Assembly: GCF_009687845.1 (NCBI RefSeq)
Contig: NZ_BLAD01000042.1
Coordinates: 103,087-167,086 of the forward strand
Origin: Acrocarpospora corrugata
Lineage (GTDB): Bacteria > Actinomycetota > Actinomycetes > Streptosporangiales > Streptosporangiaceae
Direction: 5' to 3'
DNA length: 64,000 bases
The position numbers and the translations under genes were made by a program. The notes below the pieces were generated by a model. That model was not told the DNA's origin. It did no database searches and was given only the letters and a program-made list of their open reading frames with translations. Positions 49,349 to 58,968 of the stretch are shown here, piece by piece (positions within the stretch are counted from its first letter, which is position 1; every line of letters begins with the position of its first letter).

Positions 49349-51580
49349 ATGGCCTGGCAGCTGCACTACACCTCGGCCGAGGCGGGCCCGACCGGCCGGG
49401 CCGGGTTCCAGTTCACCGCCTGGTCGGCGGGGATGCCGGACGGGGTGAGCGCGCTCGTCTCGCCGTACCTGACCTACCGGCCGCCGCCGAGCCTCCCGGC
49501 GTCGCCCGGCCCCGCGCAGATCGAGGCGATGCCGGCCGCGTTCGCGTTCGGCCCGGCCGGGGACCGGTTCGCGCTCACCCAGTGCCGTTATCTGGGTCAG
49601 GACTACTCGGGCCGGTTCGGCAACTTCCTCGGGCACTCGATCGTCGCGGGCGAGGACGAGCTGGTCGGCCTGCGCCCGATCGAACTGTGGGGTGCGCCCA
49701 TCTGGGCCCGCGATCCCGCCAGGCCCGGCGCGGAACTGCCCGAACTGACCGACCTCGCCCCCGGCCCGGTGCTGGACCCCGAATCGCTCGGCGCCTGGCT
49801 GCGGGCCAACGCGACAACCTCCTACCAGCGGCTCGCCGTCATCCTCGAACTGGCCAGGAAAGCACTGATCGACGGGCACGGCCGTCTGGTGCTGGTCAGC
49901 GCGGACACCGAGGAGATCGTCCGGTGGATCGCGGTCGTCTCCTACTCGCTCCCGTGGGAGCTGGTCAAACGGCTGTCCTTCGTCACCTACAGCGGCGACC
50001 CGTCGGCCACCGCGCAGACGATCGTCGGCACCGCCCCCGACGTCTGGCTCCCGTCCGACCTGGACGCCACCGTGATCCGCCTCGACCAGCCGCCGCAACC
50101 GTCTCAGTCGGGGAGGTTCGCCGCCACCGTCACCCAGCTCTGGCGCGAGCAGAACCTGGACGGGATCGACGAGCTGGCCGCGTTCGGCCAGGCCGACCCG
50201 GAGACGGCGGCGGCGCTGATCGCGCTCACCCTGTCCGGCGCCAAGCTGACCCCGGCCGAGCAGGAGGCGGTGGCCGGGCTGACCGAGGGCGAGCTGCCCG
50301 GCTGGGTGTGGACCGGGCTCGGCCGCCAGGCGCACCTGCTCGGCCACGCGCTGGCCGCCGCGACGGCGGCCAACGGCCCGCCCGAGGCGTCAGAACCGGC
50401 CACCGCGCGATGCGTCCTGCTGGCACTGCGCGACCCGTCGCTGCCGCCGCCCGGACGCCGGCTGGCCCACCGGTATGTGGCCGAACTGTCGGCCGCCGCC
50501 CGCACCGCGCTCACCACGGCGGACGGTTTCGGCCATCTGGTCACGCTGCTCCGCGTCGCCGACCAGGCCGGCTGCTCGCTCCCGGTGGCCGAGGTGGAGC
50601 ACGCCGCCGCCCGGCAGGTCCGGGACGGCGCGGACCTGGTCAGGGAGCTCACCCGGGCCCCGTTCGGCTGGCGCGACCCGCTGCTGTCCGGCCTGGTGGC
50701 CGGGCTGGAGAAGAGCGAGCCCCGCCGCCGCGATCGGCTGCTCACCGTCGACCTGTGCGACCTGCTCGCCGACCGCGACCTGCGGTCCGCGCCGCGCACC
50801 GGCATCGCGGTGGTCCGGGTCGGCTTCACCGCCGGCCGGGTGGGCAGGGTCGAGGCCACCCGCCACCTGGTACGGCACTACCAGGCGGCGGCCCTGCTGT
50901 CCGACCGGGAACAGGCGCTCACCGAGATCTGGCGGGCCGACCCCACCGCCGACGACTGCCTCCAGCTGATCGACGACCTCGGCCCGGCCCTGCAGAACTC
51001 CCCCACCCTGTGCGAGCTGCCAGGCCGCGCCTTCGTCAAGTACGGCCTCAAGGCCCGCGAGACCCGCCGCGTCGCGGAACGGGTGCTCGACGCCCGGGTG
51101 CCCGGGCTCACCGCCGAGGACGCCGACGCCGTGCTGATCGCGATCGGCATCGCCGACCACCGCACGGTTCCGCCCGTCGCGGTGGCCGCGGAACGCCTCA
51201 CCCAGCTGACCGCGCACGCCTCGCCCGCGCTGGCCACCCAGATCCTGACGCACGCCGCCCGGTCCGCCGCCGGCTTCGACCCCGCCTTCCGGACCGCGCT
51301 GCTCCGCAAGCTGAGCGACCGCACCCTGGACTGGCTGCTCGGAGCCTGGCTGGACGGCAAGCTCAACCGGGACGGGCAGGCGGCCCTGCTGGAGATCGCG
51401 ATCCGCCTCTACCTGGTCCACGACGAGATCGAGGAGCTGCGCTCCTGGGCGCACGACCTGGTCCACGGCTGGAACAGGTTCACCACGCTGGAGGGCCGGT
51501 TCAAGAAGGACCGGGAGCTCGCCCACGGGCTGCGCGCGTTCACCCGCCCCACCCGGCGATCACGACGCGGAGGCCACTGA
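49349..51580 (+). CDS. GTPase-associated protein 1 (GAP1)-like protein
   Basis: 743 aa from the ATG at 49349 (GGAGG just upstream). Soluble. The N-terminal part (WQLHYTSAEAGPTGRAGFQF, then FALTQCRYLGQDYSGRFGNF and LGHSIVA) matches my memory of the GAP1 N-terminal domain. The middle and C-terminal parts are alpha-helical repeats (residues about 250-740). Proteins of this type sit next to double-GTPases in predicted conflict systems and may regulate them. Its stop overlaps the next start (TGATG), so the pair is translationally coupled. Confidence 0.8.
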   Translation: MAWQLHYTSAEAGPTGRAGFQFTAWSAGMPDGVSALVSPYLTYRPPPSLPASPGPAQIEAMPAAFAFGPAGDRFALTQCRYLGQDYSGRFGNFLGHSIVAGEDELVGLRPIELWGAPIWARDPARPGAELPELTDLAPGPVLDPESLGAWLRANATTSYQRLAVILELARKALIDGHGRLVLVSADTEEIVRWIAVVSYSLPWELVKRLSFVTYSGDPSATAQTIVGTAPDVWLPSDLDATVIRLDQPPQPSQSGRFAATVTQLWREQNLDGIDELAAFGQADPETAAALIALTLSGAKLTPAEQEAVAGLTEGELPGWVWTGLGRQAHLLGHALAAATAANGPPEASEPATARCVLLALRDPSLPPPGRRLAHRYVAELSAAARTALTTADGFGHLVTLLRVADQAGCSLPVAEVEHAAARQVRDGADLVRELTRAPFGWRDPLLSGLVAGLEKSEPRRRDRLLTVDLCDLLADRDLRSAPRTGIAVVRVGFTAGRVGRVEATRHLVRHYQAAALLSDREQALTEIWRADPTADDCLQLIDDLGPALQNSPTLCELPGRAFVKYGLKARETRRVAERVLDARVPGLTAEDADAVLIAIGIADHRTVPPVAVAAERLTQLTAHASPALATQILTHAARSAAGFDPAFRTALLRKLSDRTLDWLLGAWLDGKLNRDGQAALLEIAIRLYLVHDEIEELRSWAHDLVHGWNRFTTLEGRFKKDRELAHGLRAFTRPTRRSRRGGH

Positions 51581-53682
51581 TGCACATCCTCATCGGAATG
51601 CTCATCGGCCTCATCTTCTGGGCCGCGCTGTTCGCACTGATGTGCATGGTGGGCCTGGTGCTGTTCCCGATCGCGCTGGTCGGGGCCACGGCGGTCGCGG
51701 TCACCGCCTACTGCCAGCAGGCCGGGGCCACGCTGCTGCCCGACACTTCGTACGGTCCCTCGCCGGTGGCCCGGCCCGACGGCGCGGACGGGCGGGAGCC
51801 CGCCTACCGGCACTACCTGGTCGCCCAGGTGTGGGCGGACTGCCGGTCGATCCTCGCCGGGTCGTCCCCGCTGATCCGCGGCAAGCTGGCCGCCGGGACC
51901 GGCTGGGCCACCCGCACGTTCGTCGGCACCGGGGAGCGGGCCTGGCTGCTGCTGCCGCTCTGGCTGGGCGTCACCCTCGGGATCGTGTCCTCGGTCGCGC
52001 CGGTCGCCGTGCTGGTTGTGCTGATCGCGGCGGCGTACCTGGTCACGGTGGCGGTCGGGCTGTCGGCGTGGATCGTCTGCGTGGGCGTGTTGCGCGTGTT
52101 CGACCAGGTGCTCATGCTCGCGCGGCGGATCCTGCAGGCGTGCCCGTACGCGGGTTGCTACAAGCGGTTCACGTTGCCGGTGTACGCGTGCTCGACCTGT
52201 GGCGCGAAGCACGCGAAGCTGCGGCCTGACCTGGCCGGTGCGTTCTGGCACGTGTGCCAGTGCGGCACCCGGCTGCCCACCACGATCCTGCTCGGCCGAT
52301 ACCGGCTCCAGGCGCACTGCCCGGCCTGCGCACGCCGGCTGCCTGGCCGGATCGGCAGGGTCAGGATCGAGCCGGTGCCGCTGGTCGGCGGCCCGGACGC
52401 GGGCAAGACCACGTTCATGGCGCTGGCCGTGGACGCGCTGCACGACGCGGCCAACGCGGCCGGCGGCAGCGTGCTGTTCGCCGACACCGGCGACGAGAAC
52501 ACCTTCCGCCGGCTACGCCGCGAACTCGCGGTCGGCAAGGTCAGCAAAACCCTCACCGAGCTGCCCAAAGGCGTCACTCTGGACGTCACGCTGCCGAAGG
52601 GCGGCAACCGCATCCTCTACCTGTTCGACCCGTCGGGCGAGCACCACACCGAGGCCAGCAAGGTCGAGGCGCTCGGCTACCTGGCCCAGGGCGAGGCGCT
52701 GATCCTGGTCATCGACCCGTTCGCGCTCCCGGCCGTCCAGGACCACCTGCTGGAGTCGGAGTCCAACCAGCTCAGGGCCAAGGGCGTGATCATGTCCAGG
52801 GAGGACCCGGCCGACACGTTCAGCCGGCTGCGCAACGAGCTGGCCGCCCGCGCCGACGGCGGCGGGCTGCGCCGGGTCTCGGTCGTCCTCACCAAGGCCG
52901 ACCTGCTGCGCACCACCACCTCGGGGCGCGGCGTGGCGGACGACCTGCCCGGCTGGCTCGGCCTCATGGGCCTGGGCAGCCTGGTCCGCGAGCTGAAGAA
53001 CCAGCGGGTGGAGGCGCGGTACTTCCTGTCCGGCCTGCCGCCGGACTCGGCCGGGATCACCCGCCTGTTCGGCTGGCTGACCGGCCTGCGCCTCACCGAG
53101 ACGGCGGGCTCCGGCGCGACCAGCGAGTTTCAGACCGGCGAACTCCGCCGGCCGTGGCAGGCTCAGGCCCGCCCGGAGGGCCGCCCGCCGCTGAGCTACC
53201 TGATCACCCGCCGCGGCCTCGCCGCGGTCACCGTGCTGCTCTCGGTCTCGATGATCATCCTGCTGAGCCTGACGATCATCTCCGCCGGAATGCCGCAGGA
53301 GCCGCAGTACGCCCCGGTAGAGCCCGTCCAGATGGCGCTGGTGAGCGTCCCGGCGCCGAAGGAGTACGCCGGACGCTGGAGCGGCAAGCTGCGGAGCGAC
53401 GGGGAGACCGTCACGCTGACGCTGCGCGCGAACAAGAGCACGGGCACCGTGCGCTTCACGAACCTGAAGTGCACGGCGTCGGTGTCCGTGCAGCGGGACA
53501 ACCTGGCGCCGGACCGGCTTCAACTGTTCGCCGAGGCGGCCGCGAACGCGAACGCCGGCTGCCCGAACGCCCTGTGGTTCACCCTGGCGAAGATCTCCAA
53601 GCGCAAGATCGACGCCCGGATTTTCGACAATCCGAGCAGCGCCGTCCCGCTCGCCGCCGCCGTCCTCACCTTGCGGGATTGA
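51580..53682 (+). CDS. Membrane zinc-ribbon GTPase with exported C-terminal domain
   Basis: 700 aa. Order: membrane segments at about 5-40 and 120-175, a Cys-rich region (C188, C193, C204, C207, C226, C228, C247, C250; probably two zinc ribbons), and a G domain with P-loop GGPDAGKTT (270-278), G3-like LFDPSGEHH (Asp350) and VVLTKADLL (G4, about 438-441). One more membrane segment (about 547-569) is followed by ~130 residues that should lie outside the cell. It is paralogous in plan to the soluble GTPase at 48202. Its last 17 bp overlap the convergent FKBP-like gene. Confidence 0.85.
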   Translation: MHILIGMLIGLIFWAALFALMCMVGLVLFPIALVGATAVAVTAYCQQAGATLLPDTSYGPSPVARPDGADGREPAYRHYLVAQVWADCRSILAGSSPLIRGKLAAGTGWATRTFVGTGERAWLLLPLWLGVTLGIVSSVAPVAVLVVLIAAAYLVTVAVGLSAWIVCVGVLRVFDQVLMLARRILQACPYAGCYKRFTLPVYACSTCGAKHAKLRPDLAGAFWHVCQCGTRLPTTILLGRYRLQAHCPACARRLPGRIGRVRIEPVPLVGGPDAGKTTFMALAVDALHDAANAAGGSVLFADTGDENTFRRLRRELAVGKVSKTLTELPKGVTLDVTLPKGGNRILYLFDPSGEHHTEASKVEALGYLAQGEALILVIDPFALPAVQDHLLESESNQLRAKGVIMSREDPADTFSRLRNELAARADGGGLRRVSVVLTKADLLRTTTSGRGVADDLPGWLGLMGLGSLVRELKNQRVEARYFLSGLPPDSAGITRLFGWLTGLRLTETAGSGATSEFQTGELRRPWQAQARPEGRPPLSYLITRRGLAAVTVLLSVSMIILLSLTIISAGMPQEPQYAPVEPVQMALVSVPAPKEYAGRWSGKLRSDGETVTLTLRANKSTGTVRFTNLKCTASVSVQRDNLAPDRLQLFAEAAANANAGCPNALWFTLAKISKRKIDARIFDNPSSAVPLAAAVLTLRD

Positions 53683-54583
53683 GACCCGCGTCGAGGACGT
53701 CGATGACGTAGCTGACGACCCGGCCCTGCGGCACGATGACGCCGCCGGTGGTGATGGTGAAGCCGGGCTTGGGCTGGGCCACCAGCAGGACCCGGCTGCC
53801 GGTCCTGACGCCGGTGAGGCCCTCCACCCAGCCGGGCGGGACCGAGTTCTCCGCGAGCAGGAACCCGTTGGGGCCGCCCCGGGAGTAGGAGGCGTCGGTG
53901 GGGGTGGCGTCACCCCAGGGCGTGGTGACGTACTGGACGACGACGGTCGAACCCGCCTGAACTTTGGGCCCCGAACCCTTCCGCAGGGTACGGACGGTGA
54001 GGGCCTGCGGCGGGCTCTTGGGGAAGCTGCCCGGGGACGGCGGGAAGCCGCCGACCATCGGCAGGGTGGGGCCGCCGTCGACCTTCCTGGTGCCGCCACC
54101 GACGTTGGCCGTGGGCGCGTACGAGCCGATGATGTCGAACACGATGACCAGGGTCTCCGACGGCGAGATGCCGGACGGAGCCATGCCGCCGGGGCCGAAG
54201 CCCTGCGCGGCGGGGCTGACCAGGACGACCCTGCTGCCCGCCTTCCGGCCGGTCAGGGCGGCGGTCCAGGTCTCCGAGACGTGCTGGCCGTCCATGGTGA
54301 CGGTGGTGGGCTGCTTGAGGTCGTGGGTGCTCAGGTAGGTGTTGCCGTTGCGCCACAGCCGGATGTCGGCGTGCGTGATGACGGCCTGGTCCTTCCGAAC
54401 GACCGGTCCCCGGCCCTCGGTGAGGACCTGGATGGTCGGTTTGACCGGTGGCGACCCGGACAGCACCACCGTGGGTCTGGCGCCGAACTCACCGCTGACC
54501 TTGGGGGTGCCCGGGGTTTCGGGAGATTGCCCGCAGGCGGGCGCGAGCAGGAACAGGAACGTGAAAGGCAGCAACCGGCGCAC
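53666..54583 (-). CDS. Exported tandem FKBP-type prolyl isomerase-like protein
   Basis: 305 aa from the GTG at 54583 (AGGA 7 nt upstream). A hydrophobic N-terminus ending in LAPACGQSPE suggests a lipoprotein, although Pro in the lipobox is unusual. Two FKBP-like units follow: one with AVITHADIRLWRNG ... VSETWTAALTGRKAGSRVVL and one with STVVVQYVTTPWGDA ... GWVEGLTGVRTGSRVLLV. It likely assists folding of exported proteins. Its stop overlaps the GTPase gene on the other strand by 17 bp. The function may be unrelated to the operon. Confidence 0.85.
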   Translation of the reverse strand: MRRLLPFTFLFLLAPACGQSPETPGTPKVSGEFGARPTVVLSGSPPVKPTIQVLTEGRGPVVRKDQAVITHADIRLWRNGNTYLSTHDLKQPTTVTMDGQHVSETWTAALTGRKAGSRVVLVSPAAQGFGPGGMAPSGISPSETLVIVFDIIGSYAPTANVGGGTRKVDGGPTLPMVGGFPPSPGSFPKSPPQALTVRTLRKGSGPKVQAGSTVVVQYVTTPWGDATPTDASYSRGGPNGFLLAENSVPPGWVEGLTGVRTGSRVLLVAQPKPGFTITTGGVIVPQGRVVSYVIDVLDAGLNPAR

Positions 54584-54788
54584 TTTTCAATCCTCTGAGG
54601 TGTGCGCCGGTCGGTGCTTTTCCCACGGGCGGGCTTGCCGGAAGCGTTGCCCGCCGATATTGGTTCCATGAGGAACGACGCGGCCGCGAAACCGCGCGAA
54701 GGAATGTCAACGCGTCAGGGATGACGCGGGTCAGATGTCGCTATGTCTGTTCGCGCGGTGACTTACCTGCGCGATCTGGGCGATGTGG

Positions 54789-55934
54789 CTACTTGGCCGG
54801 GGTCAGGGCGGCGGGGACGGCGTCCACGATGGGCGCCGGCTGCTGCTGTTCCTGCTTCTCCTGGACGTCCGCGGGGCAGCGCGCCTCGCGGCCGGGCGAG
54901 GAGGCGCACGGGAGCACGACCGGCGTGACCGGGCCGATCGGGCCGACCGGGGTGGTGTTCAGGACGGCCGCGTGGCCCACGGTGAGGTCGGCGGCGTTGG
55001 TGCCCAGCACGCTGGCGTGGATGGCGTTGATGTAGCCGCTCGCCGCGATCGGGTTGTACTGGTAGGTGCTCCGGCCGGGAGCCAGCGTGCCGGTGCCGTT
55101 GGGGTTGGTGGTGACCTGCTCGTTGGTGGTGACGATGGCCAGCGGCGGGCCGAACGGGGTGGGGATCTCCACGCCGAAGTTGGCGGGCCACTTGGCCGGG
55201 ATGTCGATGAACTTCTTGCCGAAGCTGGCGATGAAGCCGTGCGCGAAGTTGCCGGCGAACTCGACGGGCTTGCCAGGGACCGAACGGGCCGACACCGCGA
55301 TGCCCTCCACGTGCACACGCAGCGGCGAGGAGTCACGCAGTTCGGTCCAGGACGGGGAGACGCCGGGACGGAATGGGTTGATCTTGTTGAACAGGCCGCC
55401 GATGGCGCCGGCCGCGCCGGTCACGAAGCTGAATCCGGGGATGCCCGGCAGGCCGACGTCGATCATCGCGCCGCCCGCCTCGGCGTACGCGGCGCACGGC
55501 GCCGGCACGTCGTCGCCGCTGATCTCGGTGGACGGGAGGGCGTTGCCGATGGCCTTGGCGTAGAAGGCGGACGCCTGGCCGAAGGAGAGGCCCGGGGTGA
55601 GCCGGGTCGGGTCGGGGATCTTCAGGTCGATCAGGGCCTTGCCGCCCGCGGTCTTCCTGGCCTGGCCGAACTCGGGGTAGTGCGCCTGGAACAGGGTGGT
55701 GTTGACGATGCCGCCCAGGCCCTTCAGCCGGGCGATCCAGGCGTCCGACTGCACGCACTCGGGCAGGGCCATGACCGTGCCCCAGTTGGAGACGTCCTTC
55801 GGGTCGCCGCGCATCACTTCGGGCACGCCCGTGTCGGCGTACGCCTGCGTGACCGGCACCGCACTCATGATCATCCCAGCGGTGACGACCGCGGCCAGGG
55901 CGCCGGCGCGCCGGAAGTAGATGTGACCTCGCAT
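54789..55934 (-). CDS. Secreted protein of unknown function
   Basis: 381 aa, AGGAG 9 nt before the ATG. Signal peptide MRGHIYFRRAGALAAVVTAG ..., cleavage near AYA-DT at about 34. The mature part has no domain I recognise. It contains a beta-rich C-terminal half (VEGIAVSARSVPGKPVEFAG, GRSTYQYNPIAASGYINAIH) and four or five cysteines. The end is Pro/Gln-rich. A 205-bp gap separates it from the FKBP-like gene downstream; nothing else was seen in it. Confidence 0.8.
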   Translation of the reverse strand: MRGHIYFRRAGALAAVVTAGMIMSAVPVTQAYADTGVPEVMRGDPKDVSNWGTVMALPECVQSDAWIARLKGLGGIVNTTLFQAHYPEFGQARKTAGGKALIDLKIPDPTRLTPGLSFGQASAFYAKAIGNALPSTEISGDDVPAPCAAYAEAGGAMIDVGLPGIPGFSFVTGAAGAIGGLFNKINPFRPGVSPSWTELRDSSPLRVHVEGIAVSARSVPGKPVEFAGNFAHGFIASFGKKFIDIPAKWPANFGVEIPTPFGPPLAIVTTNEQVTTNPNGTGTLAPGRSTYQYNPIAASGYINAIHASVLGTNAADLTVGHAAVLNTTPVGPIGPVTPVVLPCASSPGREARCPADVQEKQEQQQPAPIVDAVPAALTPAK

Positions 55935-55971
55935 GAGGTAGCACTCCTCTTATGTGGAAATATCTGGAAGC

Positions 55972-56022
55972 TCTGGAATGCACATCTCGCCGCTATTGCG
56001 GCGAGACACTTTCCATTCCAGA
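55972..56022. other. Two-tier hairpin between glgB and the secreted-protein gene
   Basis: The inner stem TCTCGCCGC / GCGGCGAGA (9 bp, loop TATT) is enclosed by an outer stem TCTGGAATG / CATTCCAGA (9 bp) with short unpaired arms. It lies 75 bp past the glgB stop and 38 bp before the secreted-protein start, both on the minus strand. It could terminate glgB or fold in the leader of the next gene. The rest of the gap is AT-rich, with TTTAATTAAA near 56094. Confidence 0.6.
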
Positions 56023-56097
56023 CATCACCACGAAAGAGTGCAGTCGAACTCTAATGTACGCTAACAAACGCCAAGGCCATTCATTTCGCCTATTTAA

Positions 56098-58272
56098 TTA
56101 AATGTCGGAAATTTCCGATTTGTGCCGAAGCCAGACGGCGCCCAGCGGGGGCACCCGGAGGCGGGCCGAGCAGGGCTGGCCGTGGTGCGGGAGGTCGGTC
56201 GCGGTGACCTCGCCGAGGTTGCCTACGCCGCCGCCGGCGTACTCGTACGCGTCGGTGTTGAGGACCTCCTCCCAGTGGCCCGGCCGCGGCAGGCCGAGGT
56301 GGTAGTCCTCGTGCGGGCTGCCGGAAAAGTTGGCCACGCAGGCGAGAACCGAGCCGTCAGAGCCGTACCTGAGGAAGGAGAATACGTTCCCCGGCGCGTC
56401 GTCGGCGTCGATCCAGCTGAATCCGTCAGGGGTGAAATCCTGCGAATACAGGGCAGGCGTCGCCGTGTACACCCGGTTCAGGTCCCGGATCAGGCGCTGC
56501 ACGCCCTGGTGGAAGTCGAAATCCAAGACCCACCAGTCGAGTCCCCGCGATTCCGACCATTCCGAGCCCTGGCCGAACTCGCCGCCCATGAAGAGCAGTT
56601 GTTTGCCGGGATGCGCCCACATGAACGCGTAGAGCGCGCGCAGGCCGGCGAACCGCTGCCATTCGTCGCCGGGCATCTTGGCCAGCAGCGAGCCCTTCAG
56701 GTGCACCACCTCGTCGTGCGAGAGGGGCAGCACGAAGTTCTCGGTGAAGGCGTACATGAGCGAGAACGACAGCTGGTGGTGATGGTACTGGCGGAACACC
56801 GGCTCGTGCGCCATGTAGGCGAGCGTGTCGTGCATCCAGCCCATGTTCCACTTGAACCCGAAGCCGAGCCCGCCCAGGTGCACCGGCCGGGACACCCCGG
56901 GCCAGGCGGTGGACTCCTCCGCGATCGTCACGATCCCGGGGGCCTCCCGGTAGGCGAGCGTGTTCATCTCCTTGAGGAACTCGATCGCGTCCAGGTTCTC
57001 CCTGCCGCCGTAGATGTTCGGCTTCCACTCGCCTTCGCGGCGCGAGTAGTCCAGGTAGAGCATCGACGCCACCGCGTCCACCCGGAGCCCGTCCACGTGG
57101 AACTCGCGCAGCCAGTAGACCGCGTTGGCGACCAGGAAGTTGCGCACCTCCAGGCGGCCGAAGTCGAAGACGTAGGTGCCCCAGTCGGGGTGCTCGCCGC
57201 GCTCCGGGTCGGCGTGCTCGTAGAGCGGGGTGCCGTCGAAGCGGGCCAGCGCCCAGTCGTCCATCGGGAAGTGCGCGGGCACCCAGTCGACGATCACGCC
57301 GATCCCCGCCTGGTGCAGCGTGTCGACCAGGAACCGGAAGTCGTCCGGGCTGCCGAACCGCGAGGTCGGGGCGTAGTAGGAGGTCACCTGGTAACCCCAG
57401 GAGCCGCCGAACGGGTGCTCGGCGACCGGCATGAACTCGACGTGGGTGAAACCCAGATCCTTGACGTACGCGGTGAGTTGCTCGGCCAGTTCCCGGTAGG
57501 ACAGGCCCGGCCGCCACGATCCGAGATGGACCTCGTAGGTGCTCATCGGCTCGGCCAGCGCGTCCCGCGCCGACCGGTCGGCCAGCCACTCCTCGTCGTT
57601 CCAGACGTAGTCGGTGGCGTCGACCACCGAGGCGGTCAGCGGCGGGATCTCGGTCCGCCGGGCCATCGGGTCGGCCTTGCTCCGCCACACCCCGTCCACG
57701 CCGAGAATCTCGAACTTGTACTGCGCGCCCGCCGCCACCCCCGGGATGAACAGCTCCCACACCCCCGACCGGCCCAGCGACCGCATCGGATGGCCGCCGC
57801 CGTTCCAGTGGTTGAAGTCGCCGATGACCCGCAGGCCGAGCGCGTTCGGCGCCCACACCGCGAAAGCCGTACCCGTCTCGCCGTCGTGGTCGAGCACCCG
57901 CGCGCCCAGTACCTCCCAGAGCCGCTCGTGCCGCCCCTCGCCGATCAGGTGCAGGTCGACTTCACCGAGCGTGGGCCAGTGCCGGTACGGATCCCCCGCC
58001 TCGTACGGCTCCCCGCCCGGATAGGTCACCCGCACCCGGTACGCCGGAATCTTGTCCAGCCCCGGCAACGCCACCTCGAACACCCCGAGCGCGACATGCC
58101 GCAGCTCGGACGCGGAACCGTCGACCAGCGCCTCGACCTTCTCCGCGAACGGCCGCAGAACCCGGATGACGACCCCGTCGGCGGTCAGATGACCACCCAG
58201 AATCGAATGCGGATCATGATGCGCACCCCCGGCCAGCCGATCCAAATCCTTGCGTGTCTGGTCGTTTACCAC
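56098..58272 (-). CDS. glgB: 1,4-alpha-glucan branching enzyme
   Basis: 724 aa from the GTG at 58272. The GTG six bases earlier lies inside the GAGGAG ribosome site, so the second is preferred. GH13_9: an N-terminal CBM48-like region ([20 protein letters not shown]), then [46 protein letters not shown] (nucleophile Asp), [12 protein letters not shown] (acid Glu) and [13 protein letters not shown]. It introduces alpha-1,6 branches into the glucan made by GlgE. It is on the opposite strand from glgE-treS-pep2 and 19 kb away. Confidence 0.97.
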   Translation of the reverse strand: MVNDQTRKDLDRLAGGAHHDPHSILGGHLTADGVVIRVLRPFAEKVEALVDGSASELRHVALGVFEVALPGLDKIPAYRVRVTYPGGEPYEAGDPYRHWPTLGEVDLHLIGEGRHERLWEVLGARVLDHDGETGTAFAVWAPNALGLRVIGDFNHWNGGGHPMRSLGRSGVWELFIPGVAAGAQYKFEILGVDGVWRSKADPMARRTEIPPLTASVVDATDYVWNDEEWLADRSARDALAEPMSTYEVHLGSWRPGLSYRELAEQLTAYVKDLGFTHVEFMPVAEHPFGGSWGYQVTSYYAPTSRFGSPDDFRFLVDTLHQAGIGVIVDWVPAHFPMDDWALARFDGTPLYEHADPERGEHPDWGTYVFDFGRLEVRNFLVANAVYWLREFHVDGLRVDAVASMLYLDYSRREGEWKPNIYGGRENLDAIEFLKEMNTLAYREAPGIVTIAEESTAWPGVSRPVHLGGLGFGFKWNMGWMHDTLAYMAHEPVFRQYHHHQLSFSLMYAFTENFVLPLSHDEVVHLKGSLLAKMPGDEWQRFAGLRALYAFMWAHPGKQLLFMGGEFGQGSEWSESRGLDWWVLDFDFHQGVQRLIRDLNRVYTATPALYSQDFTPDGFSWIDADDAPGNVFSFLRYGSDGSVLACVANFSGSPHEDYHLGLPRPGHWEEVLNTDAYEYAGGGVGNLGEVTATDLPHHGQPCSARLRVPPLGAVWLRHKSEISDI

Positions 58273-58422
58273 TGTCACTCCTCGACTAACCGGCCGCCGC
58301 TCCTACCCTGCCCCAGAACCCCGCGCACACCCACCCCCCGCGCCCGAAAGATTCATTTCACTGCGCGGACCGGAGCACGTGAACCCCGATGAAGTGATCG
58401 AAATTTGATCATCAAGGAGGAC

Positions 58423-58968
58423 ATGTCCGTGACCAGATATCGCTTCTGGGTCGTCGGGGTGCTCCTCGCCGGCGGGTACGCCTTGATCTTCGCAGCGACG
58501 ACCGCCTACCTCAATCTCGTCGGCGACGACCTGCCCATGTGGCTGATCGCGCAGACCTGGTACGCGCCGTTCGACGATCCCGCGATCTTCGCGGTGCCAC
58601 GGCTCGTGACGGCGGCGCTCACGGTATGGGGGTTATGGCAGATCTCCCGGGGGCCGACCAAGGACACGCTCCCCTTGCGGTCGCCTCGAAGGACCGGTGG
58701 CGTCGACGGTCTGCGCCGCACGCTCTACGAACTCCCTCTTGGCTGCTCCTGATCCTGATCGCCCAGTGGCGGGACGGCCGGTGGACCTGGCGAGCATTGT
58801 GGCCCGGTTGGGCCGGTTTCGTGGCAGCGCATCTGATCTGGTGGTACCTGCTGGACCTGCCTTCTTTCGTCACGATTTCCGGAATCGCCTGGGAGTTGAT
58901 TCTCCAGTTCGGCGGCGTGGCCGGGATCCTCTTCGCGCTCTGGCAGGTGCGGTCGGCGCACGAACTAG
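58423..58968 (+). pseudogene. Frameshifted small membrane protein gene
   Basis: The first part (ATG 58423 or, with better spacing from AAGGAGG, GTG 58429) encodes hydrophobic segments (YRFWVVGVLLAGGYALIFAA, FAVPRLVTAALTVWGLWQIS). It stops at 58752. A second frame gives further membrane segments (TPSWLLLILIAQWRDG, WAGFVAAHLIWWYLLDL, LILQFGGVAGILFALWQVRS) and stays open into the convergent gene without its own stop. A single base change near 58715-58735 would join them. This could be a decayed gene or a sequencing error. The product would be an ~180-aa integral membrane protein of unknown role. Confidence 0.6.

Noticed and set aside
49582-51579. Upstream extension of the membrane GTPase frame
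   Set aside because: The extension overlaps the GAP1-like gene in another frame and is Arg/Pro-rich; the ATG at 51580 starts a proper membrane segment.
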